Part shown: positions 50,891 through 60,847 of the stretch, piece by piece
Layout of the letters: every line of letters starts with the position of its first letter
How positions within the stretch are numbered: the first letter of the stretch is position 1
Assembly: GCA_043775355.1 (NCBI GenBank)
Contig: JAYVSL010000034.1
Span: forward strand, 6,859-70,858
Reading direction: 5' to 3'
DNA length: 64,000 bases
DNA from: BOG-1363 sp043775355
GTDB taxonomy: Bacteria; Planctomycetota; UBA11346
Program-made: the position numbers and the translations under genes
Notes under the pieces: model-generated
Seen by the model: only the letters and a program-made list of their open reading frames with translations
Database searches by the model: none
What the model was told of the DNA's origin: nothing

Positions 50891-51718
50891 TTAGTAGCTT
50901 TCCGCCTCTGTTGGGAATTTCTTACCCTTCACATCGTGGTGATAATGCGTGAAGGCTTTGACCATTTCTTCCGACAACTTGGCGTATTTGCGCACGAAGC
51001 GTGGGTGAAACTGGGTGTTCATCCCCAGCATGTCTGGCGTGACCAGAATTTGGCCATCGCAATTGCCACCCGCGCCGATGCCGATGGTGGGGATTTTTAA
51101 CATCTCGGTGATGCGCCGCGCCAGATCCATCGGCACTTTTTCAATCACCACCGCAAACGCGCCGGCAGACTCAAAAGCACGAGCCGCATCAATGATTTTT
51201 TCGGCTTCTAGTTCGTCCATCCCGCGCGTTTTGTAAGTTCCATAGGTGTGAATCGATTGCGGTTGCAGACCAACGTGACCCATCACCGGGATTCCTGCGT
51301 CAACCACGCGTTCGACAATCGGCGCGAGCGAGCGACCGCCCTCCATCTTTACGGCTTCGGCCATGCCATCTTGCATCAAGCGTGCGGCGTTACCGAGCGC
51401 TTCCTCTGCGCTTTTGCGATAGGACATGAACGGCATATCCGCCACCACCAATGCACGTTTCACCGCGCGAGTGACGACGCGCACATGGTACAACATTTCA
51501 TCCATCTTCATCGGCACCGTGGTATCGTTACCGGCGAAAACCATGCTCGCCGAATCGCCAACTAAGATGACATCAATGCCCGCTTGATCGAGCAACCGCG
51601 CGGTAAGGAAATCATAAGCCGTCAGCGCGGAGATTTTCTCCTTCGCGACTTTCATTTCTTGCAGACGTAACGTGGTGACCTTGCGATCAGGTTTGGGCGG
51701 TTGAGCTTGGCGTGTCAT
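50891..51718 (-). CDS. panB: Ketopantoate hydroxymethyltransferase (PanB)
   Basis: The 275-residue enzyme makes ketopantoate from ketoisovalerate for coenzyme A. Motifs include KEKISALTAYDFLTARLLDQAG, LVGDSASMVFAG, MSYRKSAEEAL, GIPVMGHVGLQPQSIHTYG and IGIGAGGNCDGQILVTPDMLG. The start at 51718 (MTRQAQPPKPD) fits family length. Confidence 0.96.
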   Translation of the reverse strand: MTRQAQPPKPDRKVTTLRLQEMKVAKEKISALTAYDFLTARLLDQAGIDVILVGDSASMVFAGNDTTVPMKMDEMLYHVRVVTRAVKRALVVADMPFMSYRKSAEEALGNAARLMQDGMAEAVKMEGGRSLAPIVERVVDAGIPVMGHVGLQPQSIHTYGTYKTRGMDELEAEKIIDAARAFESAGAFAVVIEKVPMDLARRITEMLKIPTIGIGAGGNCDGQILVTPDMLGMNTQFHPRFVRKYAKLSEEMVKAFTHYHHDVKGKKFPTEAESY

Positions 51719-51777
51719 GGGCGCGGATGCTAACAAGCGGGATCAAATCGGCATCTATGTCGGCCTTCATGCCCGCC

Positions 51778-53124
51778 TTACGGATCTTTGGTGCGATTCA
51801 GACGGCCGGTCGCGTGATCCAATTCAATGCCTGCTAGGCGATATTCACCGGCGGCATCCAGCCATGCGTGGGTCAGGTATTCACCACGTTCCACCAGCGG
51901 CAAGTAATCGGACAAACTCAATTCCCCGGCCGTCCGACGCGCGGCACCTTCTGCCAGCGCTGCGTTAGTCGCGGCACGGATATTTTCTAATGCGGCCAAA
52001 TCCGTCCAAGCCCTTGCGACGTGAGCGTTGGCGGCATGCGCTTCAGCGCGCAAAGCATGAAGCTTTTCAACATAGATCGACCGAGCACGAGTGCGATTCA
52101 CGTGCGCGTCTTCCGCTTTTTCAGCGGCATTATCGGGCCATGGAATACGCACTGAGGCGCCAAACTTTAACGATGTGCCTTCGTCCCGATCAAACGTCAC
52201 CGCCGGCGCCAAGCGCAATTTGGGTAATTGGCCCATGACTGCCTGACTGTAGGTAAACTCTGCCCGCTTATACGACGCCTCCAGCGCCTTGAGTTCCCAG
52301 CGCCCAGACAACAGCTGGCGATCCAAATCTTCATTGGTGATCACATCTACGTGCGAACCAACCAACGAACGGCCTTGATCACTGAACTTCACGTCGACCT
52401 GCGGATCGAAACCGACCAAGCGATTGAGGTCCCGCCGTGCATCGGCCAGTCCGCCAGCCGCATGCCGTTCATCGGCAAGTGCGCGCTGCCATGCCAATGA
52501 GGCAAGTGCCCGATCCAGCGGCGACGAACGTTGGTTGGCTTCTATGTGGTCCAACACCTGACGACGATGATCCACGCGACCACGCGACCACGCGACCTGC
52601 TCCAGCGCGACCAACGCCGCGACGTGGGCTCGCCGCACGGCGACCACCACCTGCGCTTCTGCCGCCATCATTTCTGCGCGCGACTGCTCTCGCCGAGCCG
52701 CATCATCGTCACGCCACGCCTGACGCAGAGATGGAATTATCAACGTATAAAGCATATCGCTATCAGTCGCTACACCGACGGTCGCGCGATCAATGTTGAC
52801 CTGTAATTCAGGCTTGAATCGCACCATGCCTAAAAGATCCAAACCATTAATACGCGAGATTTCATAGCGCTTTTCACGCAGTGCAGGATTAAACGACAAC
52901 GCTGCCATCACCAGCTCGGCCTCATTCAAACCATCTTCGGGATGATACCCAGCGAGTTGTCCACCAGCAGCGTTGATCGTGCTCGGCATCGACAATTCAG
53001 CAGTACGTTCTTTCAGCGTCTGCAACTCCACCGCAGGATGCAGTGGTTCAGGCCGATAGCTGGCGCAGCCTGCGAGCGTCAGCATCGCAGCAAAAAATCC
53101 GGAAGTTTTCAGCCCCTGTAACAT
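51778..53124 (-). CDS. TolC-like outer-membrane efflux lipoprotein
   Basis: The 448-residue protein starts at ATG 53124 with signal and lipobox LTLAGC (MLQGLKTSGFFAAMLTLAGCAS), then coiled-coil TolC repeats (NPALREKRYEISRINGLDLLG; SYKRAEFTYSQAVMGQLPKLRL; TAGELSLSDYLPLVERGEY). It should be the exit duct of an efflux or export system, but no inner-membrane pump or adaptor is adjacent. Confidence 0.85.
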   Translation of the reverse strand: MLQGLKTSGFFAAMLTLAGCASYRPEPLHPAVELQTLKERTAELSMPSTINAAGGQLAGYHPEDGLNEAELVMAALSFNPALREKRYEISRINGLDLLGMVRFKPELQVNIDRATVGVATDSDMLYTLIIPSLRQAWRDDDAARREQSRAEMMAAEAQVVVAVRRAHVAALVALEQVAWSRGRVDHRRQVLDHIEANQRSSPLDRALASLAWQRALADERHAAGGLADARRDLNRLVGFDPQVDVKFSDQGRSLVGSHVDVITNEDLDRQLLSGRWELKALEASYKRAEFTYSQAVMGQLPKLRLAPAVTFDRDEGTSLKFGASVRIPWPDNAAEKAEDAHVNRTRARSIYVEKLHALRAEAHAANAHVARAWTDLAALENIRAATNAALAEGAARRTAGELSLSDYLPLVERGEYLTHAWLDAAGEYRLAGIELDHATGRLNRTKDP

Positions 53125-53141
53125 GGCCCATCGCTCCATGG

Positions 53142-53435
53142 TCAGCCGTGGTGGAACGAGCCACCAGCCAACCAATTACCAGCGCGTGTGCCCCGATGGC
53201 GGGGAAATGGCTCAACAGAAACAGTCGAGAATCCATTCAGCGCAGTTCCTTGATGACAAGGTGTGCGAGCCGGATTCTTCTGCTGAAATGATACCTCGCG
53301 GAACCAAATTTCGGCTAGCATAATCGCAAGCATTGGACGGCGTTTACCGTACAAATACGCGCGCATCGCACGGTCTGGTAAGCGCTGCCATTCATCCTTG
53401 CGAAACCACGCCCAAAGCCTTGACAACACCTCCAT
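53142..53435 (-). CDS. Possible small hypothetical protein
   Basis: A 97-codon frame lies between the TolC-like gene and tRNA-Pro. The first ~47 residues (MEVLSRLWAWFRKDEWQRLP; MRAYLYGKRRPMLAIMLAEI) look protein-like; the rest does not. It could be a decayed gene. No ribosome site is clear. Confidence 0.3.
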   Translation of the reverse strand: MEVLSRLWAWFRKDEWQRLPDRAMRAYLYGKRRPMLAIMLAEIWFREVSFQQKNPARTPCHQGTALNGFSTVSVEPFPRHRGTRAGNWLAGGSFHHG

Positions 53436-53531
53436 TCCAACCTCTACCCCCCCTCATTTCGGCTTGCCCAGCCTGACAAATTTCTGGTACTGGACGGCGG
53501 GCAAGTGATTGCAACACTCCGCGCCTCACAA

Positions 53532-53609
53532 CGGACCGTAGCTCAGCTTGGCTAGAGCGCTGCGTTTGGGACGCAGAAGTCGCAGGTTCAAATCCTGTCG
53601 GTCCGACCA
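53532..53609 (+). tRNA. tRNA-Pro (anticodon TGG)
   Basis: Acceptor CGGACCG/CGGTCCG, D stem GCTC/GAGC, anticodon stem CTGCG/CGCAG with loop TTTGGGA (anticodon TGG), variable AAGTC, T stem GCAGG/CCTGT with loop TTCAAAT. The 3' ACCA is encoded at 53606-53609. Confidence 0.95.
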
Positions 53610-53622
53610 CAGTGAAATGACG

Positions 53623-53655
53623 GCCCTTCGGCAGCAATGTCGAAGGGCTTTTTTT
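53623..53655 (+). terminator. Rho-independent terminator after tRNA-Pro
   Basis: GCCCTTCG (53623-53630), a 10-base loop, then CGAAGGGC (53641-53648) and seven T. It ends the tRNA transcript. Confidence 0.9.
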
Positions 53656-53826
53656 GTTTGCGCACGTCGCGACGCAGCCTTTTTACACTCTACCGACATG
53701 CCTTATTCGCGAGGTATGGTGGGACACGGAATGTCCCTGCACGTCGTTCGTCTGTCATCAGCGTCAGGGCCGATGCGCGGCTTGGTCGTTCATTGCTCGC
53801 GGATCAGCATTCCCATAAGGGCGCGT

Positions 53827-56316
53827 ATGACCAATCCAGCCATTCACGTCACCTATCATCAGGGTCTTAAGTCGCTGGAAAAATTGCTCGCGAAGGTGCA
53901 GCGGCCAGGAGATTTTTTCGTGCATGGAACCGTGGAAGTACCCATGCCGAAGGTCGAGGTGGACGGCGTTGGGAGGCTATCTTTTCCCGTGCTGCAAGCG
54001 CAGATTCGAGAGCTGATTCAGCAGGCCGAACTCGCGCCGTATGGCCTGGGCGAGCAAACGTTGGTCGACACGTCGGTGCGTAAAGTGTGGCAATTATCGC
54101 CGAAGCAGGTGCAGCTTGGCGGCAAGTCGTGGGCGATGACGTTGCAGGATATTGTCGCTCAGGTCGCCGTGGGTTTAGGCTGCGAAACCACGGCGGTGTC
54201 GGCGGAATTGTACAAGATGCTGATCTATGATCAGGGCGCGTTCTTCGCCGCGCATCGCGACACGGAAAAGTCTGACGGCATGTTCGGTACGTTAGTCGTC
54301 GTGCTGCCCTCGGTGCATAGTGGTGGCGAATTGGTCATCCATCACGCTGGACAAGAAGTGACGGTGGACGTCAGCGCGACTGACATGTCCGAGTTGGCTT
54401 TTATCGCATTTTATGCGGACTGTCAGCATGAGGTGCGTCCTATCGTCAAGGGAAACCGGGTTTGCCTGGTCTACAATTTGGTCCAGGCTCGCAGGCCAAA
54501 GGCTGGTCACTCAACCATGAGCGCGCCGCTCTACAACGCGGAAGTGGCGGCGACGGCGAAGCGCCTTACCGAAGCGATGGCAGCACCTCAGGCACCAGCG
54601 AAAATTGTTTGGCTGTTGGAACATCAGTACAGTCCGGATGGCCTGTCATTTTCCGGATTAAAAAATGCCGACGCGGCACGCGCCAAAGTGCTTTTGCAAG
54701 CAGCGGCGCAGGCACGTTGGGTCATGCATCTCGGAATCGTTCACATCGAAGAATCCGGCTCAGCGGAATCATATTACAACGACTACCGTTCCAGAGGTCG
54801 TTCACGCAGCTGGGGCGATGACGATGACGACGACGATGACGAGAGCGAAGAAAACGTCAGCAACGACGATATCGAGATCGTCGACGTTCATGATTCCTCG
54901 TGTTATGTGGATCATTGGGTGGACGCACACGATCACCGCGTAGAATTCGGTCGGATTCCTCTTGGTGAGGGTGAATTATTGCCGCAAGGCGCGCTCGACA
55001 ACGAAGCGCCGGACAAACAGCGGCTTACCGAGGCGACCGGCAACGAAGGCGCGAGTTTCGAACGATCGTATCATCGAGCGGCCTTAATTTTTTGGCCGCA
55101 AGAACGTTTTGCGGAAGTGCTGTTCCAAGCCAGCGTGGGCGCGGTCATGCCTTATTTGCAGGACCAAATTAAAGCGTGTAGCGCGTCCTCCGCACTTCCC
55201 ACAGCGCGTACGCAAGCCATCGCGCTTGCTACTCGCGTCCTTGATGCGTGGGAGAAACCGTCTGAACACCGGGCTTATAGGCAATCGCATGCGATGCCGT
55301 GCCGAGCAACGATGCTTGACGCGCTCGGTCAGCTTGGCGATGCGGCCTTGCTGCAACGCTTCGTCGGCGGCTTGGTGACCCGCGAATACGATGGAACTGA
55401 AAACGTGGCATTAACTGCCCATGCGCAGTTGCTAACTCCGCAAACGGCGGGCAGACTATTCGCCGCGTTATTGAGTAAAAAAATGACTCGCGTATCTGGA
55501 TCCTGCGTAGACCTCTTGCGACGTTTGTTGCGCGATCATCGCAATAAACCAACCGAAGATTGGGCTGCCGCTTTTCACGACATGGCAGCGGCGATAGTCG
55601 ATGGTCTGCTCAACGTAGAAGGCGATGACGAACAAAAATCGATTTACTCTCATTGGCAACCACCGACCCAGGCAAAGCCAGTCAACGCCACGCTGGTGGC
55701 CGACTTGCTCAACGCGCTCCGCACTCTTGAAATCGGTGCGTTGCGCAAAACAGCGGTGACCAACATCGTGGCTCGTCCCACCGTGTTTGATCCGGGCAAG
55801 GTCATCGTTCCTGCGCTCACACTTCTGCACCCACGCCAGGCGCAAGATCCCTCGAACGACAACGCCTTTCTGCGGCTCTGGATGCACGCCGGACAATTCA
55901 TCCTTGAGCGCAGCGAGCATCCGCCAGCGGCGCCCACGGATTGGCAACAAAACGTGAAGCCCGCGTGTGCGTGCGAAGACTGCAACGCGTTGGACACCTT
56001 CGCTGGCGATGCCAAGTCTCAGGTCGGCCGTTTCCGCATGCGCCAAGATCGCCGCCAGCATCTTCAGGATGTCATCAATCAGCGTGACCTCGACATGACC
56101 TATGTGACCGACACAAACGGTTCCCCGCAAACGCTGGTTTGCACCAAGACTCGCCGCACGTACCAGCGTCAATGCAAACAATACCAGGCTGACGTCCACT
56201 CATTTGGCAAATTGATAGAAGCACTTCCGCGTTCGCCAGATGCAAGTGCGGCCCTGGTGTCAAAAATGACCAAAGCACAAAGCCGCGCCGAGCATTGGTC
56301 CGCGAGCAAAACATAA
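53827..56316 (+). CDS. Large 2-oxoglutarate/Fe(II) oxygenase-domain protein
   Basis: The 829-residue protein has an N-terminal prolyl-4-hydroxylase-like domain. FFAAHRDTEKSDGMFGTLVVVLPS supplies H143 and D145, and FYADCQHEVRPIVKGNRVCLVYNL supplies H201 with the 2-oxoglutarate Arg. Residues ~320-355 are an acidic run (eight Asp in line), followed by ~480 mostly helical residues without a known domain. ATG 53827 has AAGGG 6 bases upstream. Substrate unknown; the fusion is unusual for a small-protein hydroxylase. Confidence 0.8.
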   Translation: MTNPAIHVTYHQGLKSLEKLLAKVQRPGDFFVHGTVEVPMPKVEVDGVGRLSFPVLQAQIRELIQQAELAPYGLGEQTLVDTSVRKVWQLSPKQVQLGGKSWAMTLQDIVAQVAVGLGCETTAVSAELYKMLIYDQGAFFAAHRDTEKSDGMFGTLVVVLPSVHSGGELVIHHAGQEVTVDVSATDMSELAFIAFYADCQHEVRPIVKGNRVCLVYNLVQARRPKAGHSTMSAPLYNAEVAATAKRLTEAMAAPQAPAKIVWLLEHQYSPDGLSFSGLKNADAARAKVLLQAAAQARWVMHLGIVHIEESGSAESYYNDYRSRGRSRSWGDDDDDDDDESEENVSNDDIEIVDVHDSSCYVDHWVDAHDHRVEFGRIPLGEGELLPQGALDNEAPDKQRLTEATGNEGASFERSYHRAALIFWPQERFAEVLFQASVGAVMPYLQDQIKACSASSALPTARTQAIALATRVLDAWEKPSEHRAYRQSHAMPCRATMLDALGQLGDAALLQRFVGGLVTREYDGTENVALTAHAQLLTPQTAGRLFAALLSKKMTRVSGSCVDLLRRLLRDHRNKPTEDWAAAFHDMAAAIVDGLLNVEGDDEQKSIYSHWQPPTQAKPVNATLVADLLNALRTLEIGALRKTAVTNIVARPTVFDPGKVIVPALTLLHPRQAQDPSNDNAFLRLWMHAGQFILERSEHPPAAPTDWQQNVKPACACEDCNALDTFAGDAKSQVGRFRMRQDRRQHLQDVINQRDLDMTYVTDTNGSPQTLVCTKTRRTYQRQCKQYQADVHSFGKLIEALPRSPDASAALVSKMTKAQSRAEHWSASKT

Positions 56317-56656
56317 CCACCGTTGATGACATCTTTCTGTAAAACCGAAAACTGAAAAAGCCGTAGAAATCCCAACTTCCTCAGTGAAACGACGGCATTT
56401 TGACCAAGGACTCTTTTGTTGCCGTTTAAGCGGTCTTCTGGGTGGTTTCGCTGCGGTGGCGAACAGAGAGTTGAATCGGATGAGGAGTTTACGAGGACAG
56501 ACCCCTGCCCGCCCCTGCCCGCCCCTGCCCGCCGCCGCAGGTGCCATGGTTGCGCCTGCGGTGTCCTGGTCCTACGTTTCGCACCCCTGGATTTACGTTC
56601 TGACCTTTGCCTACGGCGGTGAGAACGTTGACCTTCACATTTCATTCGGAGTTTAC
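56317..56656. other. Gene-free stretch with three CCCCTGCCCG repeats and a hairpin
   Basis: About 340 bases before the dehydrogenase gene hold no credible gene. Three direct copies of a 10-base GC-rich unit lie at 56502-56530. CCGCAGG (56535-56541) can pair with CCTGCGG (56556-56562). It may be a long 5' leader or a repeat relic. Confidence 0.5.
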
Positions 56657-58249
56657 ATGGATCTGCACGGCAAAAATATGATCGCTGGACGCGCGGAAGC
56701 GACCTCAGCCAAAACATTCACCGCGATTGATCCGGCGACGGCGACGGCGCTGACGCCGACCTTTCATGAGGCCTCGCTCGGCGATGCCAATCGTGCCGCC
56801 GCCGCTGCGTCAGAAGCATTCGTCACCTATCGCCGGACCACCGGTGAACAGCGTGCTACTTTTTTAGAGGCGATCGCCAGCGAAATCGACGCGCTTGGCG
56901 AAGCGCTGATCAAACGTGCGCAAAGCGAAACCGGTCTGCCTGAAGCTCGTCTGGTCGGCGAACGTGGTCGCACCACTGGCCAATTGCGCGCTTTCGCCAC
57001 TTTGGTTCGCGAAGGTTCGTGGGTCGATGCGCGCATCGACCGCGCCCAACCTGAACGCAAGCCGCTGCCGCGCGCTGATATTCGCCGCATGTTAATGCCC
57101 ATCGGCCCAGTGTTGGTTTATGGCGCATCGAACTTTCCGTTGGCGTTTTCTGCGGCTGGGGGCGATACCGCTTCGGCTTTGGCAGGCGGCAACACGGTGG
57201 TGTTGAAAGCGCACCCGGCACATCCTGGGACTTCTGAAATGGTGATGCACGCAGTGTCCAAAGCGATCGCCACCTGTGGTCTGCCAGCGGGCACCATCAA
57301 CCTGATTCACGCGGTGGATACCGCCGTCAGCATGGCGCTGGTGCAGCATCCGTTGATTACCGCGGTCGGCTTTACCGGCTCACTCGGAGCTGGTCGCGCG
57401 ATTTATAATGCTGCGGCCGCACGTCCGGTGCCGATTCCTGTTTTCAGCGAAATGGGCAGCATTAATCCGGTCTTTATTCTTCCTGGTGCGCTCGCCGAAC
57501 GCGGCAAAGCCATCGCTGAAGGTTTCGTTGGTTCATTGACCATGGGCGTCGGCCAATTCTGCACCAACCCTGGTGCCGTGGTGGCAATGAAATCAGCGCA
57601 GCTTGATACTTTTCTTGCCGATGCTGGCGCGCTGGTCACTGCCGCTGCGCCTGGAACCATGCTCTATGACGGCATCCGCACGCGTTACGAAGCTGGTGTC
57701 AATGCGCTGGGTAAACGCACGGGCGTCACCATCGCCGCACAAGCGACGCAGGCCGCAGATCCCAAACGCACGCAAGCTGGCGCGCGTTTATTCCGCGTCA
57801 GCGCGGCGGTGTTCTTGGCTGATGCGCATTTGCGTGAAGAAGTATTCGGACCGTCATCCATTCTGGTGGAATGCGCTTCGCTGGCGGAAATGGAAGCCGT
57901 CGCCCGCGTCTTGCCCGGCCAACTGACTGGCACCATTCACGCCGCTGCGTCCGACCTCGCCACCGCTGGCCCACTGGCTGATGCGCTGACGCAACGCGTT
58001 GGTCGCTTGCTCTGGAATGGCTTTCCGACCGGCGTCGAAGTCTGTTCGGCAATGGTGCACGGCGGACCGTATCCTGCGACCACGGATTCGCGCAGCACGT
58101 CAGTTGGTACGACCGCGATCGAACGCTTTGTTCGCCCCGTGTGTTTCCAGAACGCGCCGCAAGAATTGCTCCCGGCTGAATTACAAAACACCAATCCACG
58201 CGGGATCTGGCGGAGCATCGATAATGAGTTTAGCAAAAATCCAGTATAA
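56657..58249 (+). CDS. Alpha-ketoglutarate semialdehyde dehydrogenase (2,5-dioxovalerate dehydrogenase)
   Basis: The 530-residue aldehyde dehydrogenase from ATG 56657 (GGAG 6 bases away) has LMPIGPVLVYGASNFPLAFSAAGGD, VGFTGSLGAGRAIYN, FSEMGSINPVFILPGAL (Glu) and MGVGQFCTNPG (catalytic Cys near 300). These mark the NADP-dependent KGSADH type that ends pentose and hydroxyproline breakdown by making 2-oxoglutarate. No other genes of that route are in view. Confidence 0.9.
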   Translation: MDLHGKNMIAGRAEATSAKTFTAIDPATATALTPTFHEASLGDANRAAAAASEAFVTYRRTTGEQRATFLEAIASEIDALGEALIKRAQSETGLPEARLVGERGRTTGQLRAFATLVREGSWVDARIDRAQPERKPLPRADIRRMLMPIGPVLVYGASNFPLAFSAAGGDTASALAGGNTVVLKAHPAHPGTSEMVMHAVSKAIATCGLPAGTINLIHAVDTAVSMALVQHPLITAVGFTGSLGAGRAIYNAAAARPVPIPVFSEMGSINPVFILPGALAERGKAIAEGFVGSLTMGVGQFCTNPGAVVAMKSAQLDTFLADAGALVTAAAPGTMLYDGIRTRYEAGVNALGKRTGVTIAAQATQAADPKRTQAGARLFRVSAAVFLADAHLREEVFGPSSILVECASLAEMEAVARVLPGQLTGTIHAAASDLATAGPLADALTQRVGRLLWNGFPTGVEVCSAMVHGGPYPATTDSRSTSVGTTAIERFVRPVCFQNAPQELLPAELQNTNPRGIWRSIDNEFSKNPV

Positions 58250-58361
58250 GATTCCTGACCTGGGAATATGAATCGAGCTTCGAGCGGTTCTCATTCCCAG
58301 GTGGTCATCCCTGCTCAACAAGACGCAGGAACACCGCAGTGCCGCCTGAACATTTCGCCTG

Positions 58362-59369
58362 TTATCCCAGCCAACGATCACAAAACGTCCGCGCCGCTGC
58401 GGCGTCAGCGACACCTTGGACGATGACTCGGCCATCCTTGAAACAGGTGGCGGTCAACGGGCCATCTTGCCAGCGCACCAAGTAATCATTGGCTAAGCGC
58501 AAACATGGCCCCACGGTTTTCGTCAATGCATTCAGGTCCACTCCGCTGCGCCTAATCTGCACGGCGTCACGTCCGCATAGCACCACCACGGCCTCATCGC
58601 CTGCGGTGAGCATGGGAAAGCTCGGTGTATTTCCGCACACCACGCAGCCGGGCTGACGCCAGTTTTCCATGCACAGGCGCTGAAATGTTCCGCGCCATAC
58701 ATCGCTCGCCCACATTTCGCGCCGTACTGATGCGCGATCACCAACCAGGATTTTGAGCGCCTCCGCAACTTGCCAGCTGGCGACGAGGTGCACTGCTGGT
58801 GAAATAATACCGGCGGTGTCGCAGGTCGGACTTTCACCGGCGTTTGGTAGCTCGTCTTGCAAGCAGCGCAGGCATGGCGTTTCACCCGGGATAATCGCAA
58901 CTGACAAACCATAGGAACCAACGCAGGCGCCATAAATCCATGGCGTGCGCAGTTGGCAACACGCTTCGTTGACCAAATGTCGCGTTGGAAAATTATCACA
59001 GCCATCAAGCACCAGATCGACACCCGTCAGTAAATTCACCGCGTTCGCAGCGCGTAAATCTTCAACCATGGGTTCAATGGTGCAGGAACTATTTACCACC
59101 CGCAGACGCGCGGCGGCAGCGACGGCTTTGGGCAAAGACTGCCGAGCATCTTCTTCGCTATAGAGCGACTGACGTTGCAGATTGCTCCACTCCACAAAGT
59201 CACGATCAATCAGGCGTAAATAGCCAACACCTGCGCGGCAGAGTTGTTCCGCTATCGCCGTGCCCAGAGCGCCGCAGCCAATGATCGCCACGCGCGACGC
59301 TGCGAGCTTGGCTTGCCCAGCAAATCCAATGGGCGCGAAACGTTCTTGACGACTATAGCGATCAGACAT
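58362..59369 (-). CDS. ThiF/MoeB/HesA-type adenylyltransferase (E1-like)
   Basis: The 335-residue enzyme has the ATP site VAIIGCGALGTAIAEQLCRAGVG, DRDFVEWSNLQRQSLY, DLVLDGCDNFPTRHLVNEAC and a zinc site (CLRCLQD and GCVVCGNT). ESPTCDTAGIISP holds the cysteine used by MoeB/ThiF for thioester or persulfide steps. An 80-residue tail is added. Probably activates a sulfur-carrier protein (ThiS or MoaD); none is adjacent. Its start shares a base with the MscS stop (TGATG). Confidence 0.88.
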   Translation of the reverse strand: MSDRYSRQERFAPIGFAGQAKLAASRVAIIGCGALGTAIAEQLCRAGVGYLRLIDRDFVEWSNLQRQSLYSEEDARQSLPKAVAAAARLRVVNSSCTIEPMVEDLRAANAVNLLTGVDLVLDGCDNFPTRHLVNEACCQLRTPWIYGACVGSYGLSVAIIPGETPCLRCLQDELPNAGESPTCDTAGIISPAVHLVASWQVAEALKILVGDRASVRREMWASDVWRGTFQRLCMENWRQPGCVVCGNTPSFPMLTAGDEAVVVLCGRDAVQIRRSGVDLNALTKTVGPCLRLANDYLVRWQDGPLTATCFKDGRVIVQGVADAAAARTFCDRWLG

Positions 59370-60430
59370 CAGGTCGGCACCTGAATGGAGCTTTTGAGGT
59401 GCAGCGTGCGGGTGGGATAGGGAATCTCGATGCTTTCAGCGGCAAAACGCGCGTGCAGGCGTTTGATCAGTTCATGTCGCAGTAAGTATTGCTGTTCGAA
59501 ACTGGTCGCGCGGAGTACCAAGTTGAAATTCACACTCGATTCGCCAAACGCGGTAAAACGAACCACTGGCTGAAAATCTCGCACGGCGCCGATCACGGTG
59601 GTTTGAATGTCCTGAGCGACCTCAATGCTGATGCGCTCAATACAATCAAGGTCACTGCGATAGGCCACCGCGATCGGCACCGAAACGAGAATTTCTGACT
59701 GCGGTAACGAATAATTCGTCACGATCGCCGAACTCAATTTCGCATTTGGCACAATCACCAGATTTCCCGCCAACGTGCAAACGGTAGTATAACGCCAGGT
59801 CAGATCGGTGATGACGCCTTCGTCGGTGTTGTCGAGGCGCACATAGTCGCCAATATTTATTTTTTTCGATGCGACCAATTGCAGTCCAGCAAATAGGTTG
59901 CTCAAGGTATCCTGCAACGCCAACGCGACCGCTAGGCCGCCGACACCTAAGGCGGTCAAAATCGGCGTAATCTGCACGCCCACGGAATCGAGAATGACCA
60001 AGAAGCCGAGCATGTAGATGACCACCGCCGCAAGATTGGTGATAATCGATGACGCCACCGCGCCGCCGGAACGCTTGGCATTGTACGCCAGCAGCCCGCC
60101 AACCACGCGTGCGGTCGCCACCGTGAGCGAGAACATCAGCGCAACGATCAGGGTCTTTGACACCATCGCCTGCCATTCCAGGCGTAGCACCAAACATTGC
60201 GTGGCCATGAAGAGCCCCAGCAACACGCACCAGAAGAACGCCAGCCCTTTGACGCCAGCAATGATAATGTTGTCGTAGGCCCACTCCGATGATTCGCTCC
60301 ATGCTCGCAAACGGGCCATGGCTACGCGCTCGACCACCAAACCAGCCGCAACGGCCCCGCTCAACCACAAAATCGGTGGACCCCAAGTGGAGAACAAATC
60401 GATGACGTTTTGATTAAAAAACTCGGGCAT
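59369..60430 (-). CDS. MscS-family mechanosensitive channel
   Basis: The 353-residue membrane protein has about five spans, the last being the pore helix in ILTALGVGGLAVALALQDTLSNLFAGLQLVASKKINIGDYV, then the β-domain (GVITDLTWRYTTVCTLAGNLVIVPNAKLSSAIVTNYS) and a C-terminal α/β part. It should protect from osmotic shock. The start at 60430 (MPEFFNQNV) suits membrane topology. The translational coupling with ThiF is curious. Confidence 0.92.
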   Translation of the reverse strand: MPEFFNQNVIDLFSTWGPPILWLSGAVAAGLVVERVAMARLRAWSESSEWAYDNIIIAGVKGLAFFWCVLLGLFMATQCLVLRLEWQAMVSKTLIVALMFSLTVATARVVGGLLAYNAKRSGGAVASSIITNLAAVVIYMLGFLVILDSVGVQITPILTALGVGGLAVALALQDTLSNLFAGLQLVASKKINIGDYVRLDNTDEGVITDLTWRYTTVCTLAGNLVIVPNAKLSSAIVTNYSLPQSEILVSVPIAVAYRSDLDCIERISIEVAQDIQTTVIGAVRDFQPVVRFTAFGESSVNFNLVLRATSFEQQYLLRHELIKRLHARFAAESIEIPYPTRTLHLKSSIQVPT

Positions 60431-60632
60431 AACTGGCTCGCTGGAAGTCGCGAGCTTGTTAACGCTCAAGCTGCCGCAAGTCAGGACGCCGAAGCCTCTA
60501 GCGGCCATGAATTTGCGCCTGATCACCTTGACACACGAATGATGCTTCCTAGGGTTCGCGCCCTTTCGTAAATACCCAGGTTCTTCGCTGGGTCGATTCG
60601 GTTTCCTGTCACCTGTCACTTCAGAGGTCATC

Positions 60633-60842
60633 ATGGCTGTTCCTAAACGTCGCGTCTGCCCCAGCCGTAAGGGCATGCGCAAGTCTCACCAAGCCTTGAC
60701 CGTTCCAGGCATCAGCCTCGACAGCAAAACCAAGAGCCTGCACCGTCCGCACCACGTCGATCTGCGTACCGGCATGTACGGCAGTCGCCAGGTGTTGTTC
60801 AAGAATGATGAACAAGGTTCCGGCGACGCCGACAAGGCCTGA
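60633..60842 (+). CDS. rpmF: Ribosomal protein L32 (zinc-less form)
   Basis: The 69-residue protein has the L32 opening MAVPKRRVCPSRKGMRKSHQ. The usual CxxC pairs are absent (SLDSKTKSLHRPHHVD), so this is the C-minus form, which does not need zinc. AGAGG is 6 bases before the ATG. plsX follows 5 bases later, a widely conserved pair; no yceD gene precedes it. Confidence 0.93.
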   Translation: MAVPKRRVCPSRKGMRKSHQALTVPGISLDSKTKSLHRPHHVDLRTGMYGSRQVLFKNDEQGSGDADKA

Positions 60843-60847
60843 TCCGA

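Noticed and set aside
53548..53826. Upstream extension of the oxygenase frame through tRNA-Pro
   Set aside because: The frame is open by chance across the tRNA and its terminator; ATG 53827 has a ribosome site and fits the domain start.
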